Shown here: piece by piece, positions 29,713-34,729 of the stretch
How positions within the stretch are numbered: position 1 is the first letter of the stretch
Layout of the letters: each line of letters begins with the position of its first letter
Source: Candidatus Nitrosopumilus sp.
Lineage (GTDB): Archaea; Thermoproteota; Nitrososphaeria; Nitrososphaerales; Nitrosopumilaceae
Reading direction: 5' to 3'
Assembly: GCA_007571135.1 (NCBI GenBank)
Contig: RKRY01000072.1
Coordinates: 1-34,729 of the forward strand
DNA: 34,729 nucleotides
Position numbers and translations under genes: made by a program
The notes under the pieces: generated by a model
The model's input: the letters and a program-made list of their open reading frames with translations, nothing else
What the model was told of the DNA's origin: nothing
Database searches by the model: none

Positions 29713-29722
29713 CTATATAGAA
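29713..29722 (-). promoter_or_regulatory. TTCTATATAG element upstream of pstS
   Basis: Minus-strand GCTTCTATATAGTTAAC about 64 bp upstream of the pstS start. Confidence 0.5.
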
Positions 29723-29723
29723 G

Positions 29724-31292
29724 CTATCTATCCTCACAGCTTACTAAAACATCAGTTACAGAATAAGGATAGCAGCGATCAGGATCGGCCCCTCCATTGA
29801 GGAGGTCAGATCCAGAGTGTGAGTAAATTACATCGATTCCAGAATCGCCTTTTAGGACATCATCGCCAGAATTCCCCTTTAGGACATCATCGCCGCCACT
29901 GCCGGAGATGATGTCATTGCCTGCTCCTCCGTATATGCAGTCATCACCTAGGCCACCTGAAATCACGTCATCTCCAGATAGTCCAAAGATAAGATCATTG
30001 CCATCAGTGCCAACTATTGCATCATCAAATTCTGTTCCTTCAATGAAGTTATATTCAGAAGCATTTTTTCCACATGCAACAACATTTACTGTTTGATAGG
30101 CATTTGATGTGTGGCCGCTGTTGTCAAATGCAACCCATATAATATTTGAGATTCCCGGAGAAAAGAGTTCAGGTGCATTGTTAATTAGTGCTTTGATCCC
30201 ACTAGCATCAGAAGCAGTGGCGTTTCCAATGTTTACGCTTGTCAATCTACCGGTAGCCTCGACAATTAGAGATTCAGGAGCGATGATTTCAGGTTTTGTT
30301 TGATCAATTGTTTCCCTTTCAATTACATGTTCAAAATGCAGAATTGTATCTTCAGAAGGCTCATAAAATTCTGTCTCAAAGGCCTGGATTTTATGAGTAG
30401 ACGAATCAACGATCAGTAGTTCGCCGTTAATTCCAAGTTCAATATCAGAAACAGTGACAAAGGAATCAGGAAATGGGCCGATTGTTTTAACAGGGGTCAG
30501 TAACAGAGGCGACTCTGGAGATAAATGTAAGATCCTGCCATTGGCACTATTTACTACAAATAGGCCACCATTTGGATCAGCTGCAATTGCCTCAGGAGAG
30601 AACACATACTCATTATAATAGTAGGAAAGAGATTCTAGGAAAACTCCATCAGAAGAGAATTTTTCAATTTTTTTGTTTCCCCCATCAGTAACATAAACAT
30701 TGCCTTGCGAATCGATTGCAATACCTATGGGTAGGACAAATTGTCCCTCACCTAAACCACTCGAGCCAAATGAGGATATGAGTTCTCCGTCGGTGGAGAA
30801 TACCTGGATTCGTTGATTTCCGGTATCAACGACGTAGATCTTGTTGTTGTAAACTGCAATACCGTTTGGGAAGAACAGTTCTCCATCATAACTCCCCTTC
30901 CGGCCCCATTCTAAAACAAATTCGCCATCTAAACTGAATTTTTGAATTCTGTGGAGGTCTCTATCTGCAACAAATACAGAGTCGTCACTTACCGCAATTC
31001 CTGCAGGATAGTAAAAGCCACCGGGGTGCTTTCCACTAGAACCCCAATCAAGTATGTAATCACCGTTGCTTTGGAATTTTTGAACTCTTTTAGTTCCCAA
31101 GTCATTTACATAGACATTTCCGTCTTGGTCTACTGCAATTTGTAACGGATTGACAAACTTGCCAGGTTGAGTTCCAAGGGATCCCCATTTACCAATTTCT
31201 TCATAGTCAGTCATTCCAGATGAATTCTGAGTAAAGGAATTAACTAACAGAAATACCGAAAATATTGAAAGGGCCAGATACAGTTTCAACAA
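29724..31292 (-). CDS. Secreted NHL-repeat beta-propeller with HYR-like domain and C-terminal RTX calcium-binding repeats
   Basis: Signal peptide; repeated GxFxxPxGIAVxxxGNVYVxDxxxxRIQKF; TKPEIIAPESLIVEATG; GGAGNDIISGSGGDDVLKGNSGDDVLKG. Confidence 0.92.
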   Translation of the reverse strand: MLKLYLALSIFSVFLLVNSFTQNSSGMTDYEEIGKWGSLGTQPGKFVNPLQIAVDQDGNVYVNDLGTKRVQKFQSNGDYILDWGSSGKHPGGFYYPAGIAVSDDSVFVADRDLHRIQKFSLDGEFVLEWGRKGSYDGELFFPNGIAVYNNKIYVVDTGNQRIQVFSTDGELISSFGSSGLGEGQFVLPIGIAIDSQGNVYVTDGGNKKIEKFSSDGVFLESLSYYYNEYVFSPEAIAADPNGGLFVVNSANGRILHLSPESPLLLTPVKTIGPFPDSFVTVSDIELGINGELLIVDSSTHKIQAFETEFYEPSEDTILHFEHVIERETIDQTKPEIIAPESLIVEATGRLTSVNIGNATASDASGIKALINNAPELFSPGISNIIWVAFDNSGHTSNAYQTVNVVACGKNASEYNFIEGTEFDDAIVGTDGNDLIFGLSGDDVISGGLGDDCIYGGAGNDIISGSGGDDVLKGNSGDDVLKGDSGIDVIYSHSGSDLLNGGADPDRCYPYSVTDVLVSCEDR

Positions 31293-31358
31293 TCAATAGT
31301 TTCAAAATTGAGGAAACATTACCAAAGTTAGCTAATGTTGCAGTTCTTGTCAATTATG

Positions 31359-32144
31359 TTAAAAGGGTTTGTTTGTCTCACGAGTAAATACATAGCTTGC
31401 AAGCCCAGCCATTGCGAGTACAAACATAGAGATTATCCCTAGGCTTAAAATTATTGAGATTCCGCCATCAGAGATGCCAGTCATCATTTCACGAACCAGC
31501 AATACAGTGTATGTCACAGGATTTAGTTTTGCAGCTGTGGCAAGCCAATCAGGCAATAACTCCAGAGGAAATAGGGCGGGACTGAGCATAAACAGTGGCA
31601 TTCCAAGAAAATTTATCACGCCCCAAAAGGTCTCTTGAGATTTTGCAGTAGATGCTACCATTACAGAGATTCCAGAAAAGCCCAAAGAAAACAGAATGAC
31701 AATTGCCATAATTGGCGCGATCATTATCGGGTTAGGAAGAGTAACACCAATAGCTAATGCAATTCCTAGAATCAAACTAGCTTGCAAAGCTGCAATTAGT
31801 GAAATTGCAGACATCTTTCCCAGTGCAATTGCAGAACGAGAAATTGGTGAGGACAATGCCTTGTTCATAAATCCGTGGCGTCTATCCCACAGCGTATTCA
31901 CGCCGCCAAAGATGCTTGTAAAAATTGCAGTCAGTACAATCACACCAGGCGCCATAAACTCAATATACTCGCCTTCAAATCCAACTGATTGGATCAAAGG
32001 CTGAGTTCCAGAAAAAGTATTTCCGATAACCACAATCCAGATTGCAGGTTGAATTAATCTAATTAGAACACCACTTCTAGATTTTTTGTATCGTTTTAAT
32101 TCTCGCCAGAAAATTGTATATACATCGTACGCTAGCATATTCAT
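31359..32144 (-). CDS. ABC-2 type permease (DrrB-like)
   Basis: FWRELKRYKKSRSGVLIRLIQPAIWIVVIG; six TM-like segments; adjacent ATPase. Confidence 0.9.
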   Translation of the reverse strand: MNMLAYDVYTIFWRELKRYKKSRSGVLIRLIQPAIWIVVIGNTFSGTQPLIQSVGFEGEYIEFMAPGVIVLTAIFTSIFGGVNTLWDRRHGFMNKALSSPISRSAIALGKMSAISLIAALQASLILGIALAIGVTLPNPIMIAPIMAIVILFSLGFSGISVMVASTAKSQETFWGVINFLGMPLFMLSPALFPLELLPDWLATAAKLNPVTYTVLLVREMMTGISDGGISIILSLGIISMFVLAMAGLASYVFTRETNKPF

Positions 32145-32157
32145 GTATACATCTCCT

Positions 32158-33159
32158 TCATTTTTGCGCGTTCCCGCTTCCTGTTAAATGTTGAACATCG
32201 TCACGCATTTCATGTCCGGCATATAAGATAAAGACATCATCAAGAGTGGGTTTTGTTAGAGAAATAGAAGCAACTTTTATTGAGAGATCATTTGTAATCT
32301 GGAAAATTTTTGGAATTACTTCTGTTCCATTTGATGCAAACATGGTAAACTTGTTCTGATCATGGCTTATCTTTGAGACATGTTCTAATTTTTCGAATTC
32401 GGGTTGAACGGATTCAGGATTTTTATAATTGTCTAAAATAATTGTGATTACCTCATGTCCCACTGCATTTTTCATGTTTTCGGGAGAATCGATAATTTGG
32501 ATTCTCCCGCCATCAATAATTCCAATTCGATCGCACAACTGATCCGCCTCTTCCATGTAGTGGGTAGTAAGAAAAATTGTCATGTCAAATTCTTCACGAA
32601 TTTTCTTGATGTATTCCCAGATCTTCCTCCTAGTTTGGATATCTAGGCCAACTGTAGGCTCGTCTAAGAACAAAACCTTGGGGCGATGCAATAACCCACC
32701 GGCAATATCTAGCCGTTTTCGCATTCCACCAGAATAGGTCACAACGGCCTCGTTTTGTTTGTCAGTCAGCTCTATCAAATCCAAAACATCGTCAATTCTA
32801 GAATCAATTTTATGAGTTGGAATGTGATTAAGCTTTGCTTGAAGAAGAAGGTTTTCTCGTCCTGTCAGATATTCATCAACAGTTGTCTCTTGTTGAACAT
32901 ATCCAATTCTCTCCCTAACCTTTTTTGGATTTTCTGATACGTCAAATCCTGAAATCAGTGCCTTTCCAGAAGTTGGCCTTAACAAAGTTGTAAGAACCAT
33001 CATTGTAGTACTTTTTCCAGCCCCGTTTGATCCTAGGAACCCAAATATTTCTCCAGTTTCGACTGTAAATGAGACATCGTTGACTGCAGTCACATCCCCA
33101 AATGATTTTACAAGAGATTGTGTTTCTATCGAATGCAATATTTTGAACGTTTTTTTCAA
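32158..33159 (-). CDS. ABC transporter ATP-binding protein (DrrA-like)
   Basis: GFLGSNGAGKSTTMMVLTTLLRPTSG, YSGGMRKRLDIAGGLLHRPKVLFLDEPTVGLD. Confidence 0.95.
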   Translation of the reverse strand: MKKTFKILHSIETQSLVKSFGDVTAVNDVSFTVETGEIFGFLGSNGAGKSTTMMVLTTLLRPTSGKALISGFDVSENPKKVRERIGYVQQETTVDEYLTGRENLLLQAKLNHIPTHKIDSRIDDVLDLIELTDKQNEAVVTYSGGMRKRLDIAGGLLHRPKVLFLDEPTVGLDIQTRRKIWEYIKKIREEFDMTIFLTTHYMEEADQLCDRIGIIDGGRIQIIDSPENMKNAVGHEVITIILDNYKNPESVQPEFEKLEHVSKISHDQNKFTMFASNGTEVIPKIFQITNDLSIKVASISLTKPTLDDVFILYAGHEMRDDVQHLTGSGNAQK

Positions 33160-33873
33160 TTATAAATTGCTAAGTATTGATTCAGTCAATCAGTCTTCCC
33201 AGACGTAGTGATCCCGATTGACAATCACTTATCATTTTGTCAAAAGACGGACCCGGTTAAGTCGCCACGAGTATTCTCAGCAACATCTCTGACACGTTTG
33301 CCCCTCTCCGTCCCATGTCAGGAAGCACGTCATCAGCGTACTTATGATTAACAATCACTTATCATTTTGTCAACAAAGACTGATCGAAAGGCATGGATCG
33401 CAGTACGTCCTGCATACTCCATGGTTAAATCAAAAATAACACTTGCCGAATGCGGTTTCCTCAGGGGCATCGGTGCGGCGCGGCTGCGCCGGATGCACAA
33501 AGAGGAGAGGAATCCCAAGGCAAGGGACAGGCTGCTGTCATACGCCATGAGAAAGGAGGGAATGCCGGTGTACGCCATAGCTGACTCCCTTAACAAGCCG
33601 TACTCTACCATACGCGACTGGCTGGGGCGGGCAGTAAAAAACGGCCTTGGCGGCATATACGACGAGACAAGGGGAGTAGAGTATGCCGTCGTCAGCATAT
33701 ACGACATACTGCACAGGATGGGCTTCTCCTCTCGCGCAGGCCGGGGCCAAGACACCCAGAATCAGCCTCAGAATCCGCACAAACGGCGTTTAAAAAAAAG
33801 CTAGAAGGGAGGTGAGATACCATGCCGCAAGGTGATACAGGCCATGCACTTGACGAGGCATCCCACATCACAG

Positions 33874-33984
33874 GGTGGAACACCCAGAACGGGCGGTACC
33901 CGGTCGGCAGCTCTCTGTACCATCACAACATTGTCTTAGTTAAGAGAGGTGGAACACCCAGAACGGGCGGTACCCGGTCGGCAG
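33874..33984. repeat. Repeat-insert-repeat locus 4: 37-bp perfect direct repeat (33874-33910, 33948-33984) flanking a 37-bp insert
   Basis: ggtggaacacccagaacgggcggtacccggtcggcag twice, 0 mismatches; insert ctctctgtaccatcacaacattgtcttagttaagaga. Confidence 0.97.
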
Positions 33985-34074
33985 GCCGGTGACAACACCT
34001 GTCAGCCTGTCAGGAAAAAGATTCCACTCGTTTGGCGCACTGCACTGGGAGGTTTGTGTGCCGGTTCGCAGAGA

Positions 34075-34185
34075 GGGCCAACAGTGGGAGATTTATCGCG
34101 TTTCTGGAGGCAACTGCTCGATCCGCTCGTATTGCTGAGTCTGGGTTGGGGGCCAACAACGAGAGATTTATCGCGTTTCTGGAGG
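34075..34185. repeat. Repeat-insert-repeat locus 5: 36-bp direct repeat (34075-34110, 34150-34185; 3 mismatches, all transitions) flanking a 39-bp insert
   Basis: gggccaacagtgggagatttatcgcgtttctggagg vs gggccaacaacgagagatttatcgcgtttctggagg; insert caactgctcgatccgctcgtattgctgagtctgggttgg. Confidence 0.95.
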
Positions 34186-34551
34186 AGCTGCACCGCAGGT
34201 TCGGCAAGGTCCTGATATACCTTGACAACACAGGATGGCACAAGTCTGTTGCGGTAAAGGAATATCTTGACGATCACGGAGGCGATGTCGTGTTGAGGTA
34301 CCTCCCACCGTACACGCCGGAGATCAACCCGGTGGAGGTACAGCGACGCTCCATCCGCAAGGCCACAGGCAACAGACTGTACGAAAGCACAGATGAGAGG
34401 AAGTAGTCGATTCGTACAATGCTGGAGAACGGCGAGGTCAGGTCTGTCAAGATGAGTAGATATCTAACCTAGGCACTACGCAGGCATGATGGCAGGCGTA
34501 ATGTCTGCAATCCTCACAAAAAATTTAAGGGCCAAAATAAGAAGTGCTCTA

Positions 34552-34650
34552 ATGAAAGGGCTTTGTCAAAAATGTCACTCTTCAAATGTAGAAATCGCAG
34601 TGATTGAAGGAATTCCAGTTTGTGAAACGTGTGTCAAAAAAGCAGAGTGA
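34552..34650 (+). CDS. Small zinc-ribbon-like protein (32 aa), below ORF-track cutoff
   Basis: MKGLCQKCHSSNVEIAVIEGIPVCETCVKKAE; two CxxC pairs. Confidence 0.5.
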   Translation: MKGLCQKCHSSNVEIAVIEGIPVCETCVKKAE

Positions 34651-34653
34651 GTA

Positions 34654-34729
34654 TTATTTGAAGACTCTTGTTTTTCTCTTCAAAAAACCATTGTTTGATC
34701 TACGTCCACATCCATACTCACATTCCGTA
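34654..34729 (-). CDS. Partial C-terminal fragment of a Cys-containing protein (runs off right edge)
   Basis: Minus-strand open frame TECEYGCGRRSNNGFLKRKTRVFK*. Confidence 0.4.
   Translation of the reverse strand, partial: TECEYGCGRRSNNGFLKRKTRVFK

Larger units (their letters stand above)
33421..34472 (+). pseudogene. IS630-family transposase, broken by frameshifts, an in-frame stop and two repeat-insert-repeat events
   Basis: HTH part MVKSKITLAECGFLRGIGAARLRRMHKEERNPKARDRLLSYAMRKEGMPVYAIADSLNKPYSTIRDWLGRAVKNGLGGI; DDE part RFIAFLEELHRRFGKVLIYLDNTGWHKSVAVKEYL...LRYLPPYTPEINPVEVQ. Confidence 0.88.
33204..34480 (+). mobile_element. Decayed IS630-family insertion sequence
   Basis: Ends CGTAGTGATCCCG (33204) and GGCACTACG (34480); right end aligns with the MITE right end with identical spacing (gtctgtcaagatg-N10-taacctaRRcactacg). 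Confidence 0.75.

Noticed and set aside
29850-29990. Direct repeats in ttaggacatcatcgcc sequence
   Set aside because: Explained by RTX nonapeptide repeats (GDDVLKG) in the NHL-RTX coding sequence.
33874-33984. Calling this (or loci 1, 2, 3, 5) a genuine CRISPR array
   Set aside because: Each has only two repeats, repeats differ between loci, they sit in degraded coding sequence, and no cas genes, leader or longer array are visible.

Overview
The window looks like chromosome from an ammonia-oxidising archaeon (Thaumarchaeota/Nitrososphaerota); moderate GC suggests a Nitrosotenuis-like lineage (inference only). Core blocks are: pgk; a SUF Fe-S operon (sufB-sufD-sufS-sufU); a probable polyphosphate cluster (sixA-ppx-two TMK-like kinases-CHAD); a tetrapyrrole operon (hemL-hemC-cobA-hemD); an arsenic locus (arsM remnant, arsC, MIP channel, HxlR regulator); pstCAB-phoU-sbtA-sbtB with a divergent AbrB-PhoU regulator; pstS; an NHL-HYR-RTX secreted protein; and a DrrAB-like ABC exporter. 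Three accessory patches (about 0.85-2.3 kb, 18.5-21.3 kb, 33.2-34.5 kb) hold decayed IS630-type elements and 92-bp MITEs. The most unusual signal is in these patches: five independent loci where a unique 36-37-bp sequence is directly duplicated around an unrelated 33-39-bp insert. Deleting one copy plus the insert restores, or keeps in frame, the interrupted reading frame at the loci where this can be tested. This is the geometry of CRISPR spacer integration (near-constant target duplication, variable spacer-sized insert), but each locus has a different repeat and no array or cas genes are nearby. I interpret them as candidate scars of off-target spacer-like integration. A second signal is a shared TTCTATATAG promoter element upstream of pstS, the pst/phoU regulator region and the polyphosphate operon. 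All calls come from reading the sequence; no searches were run.
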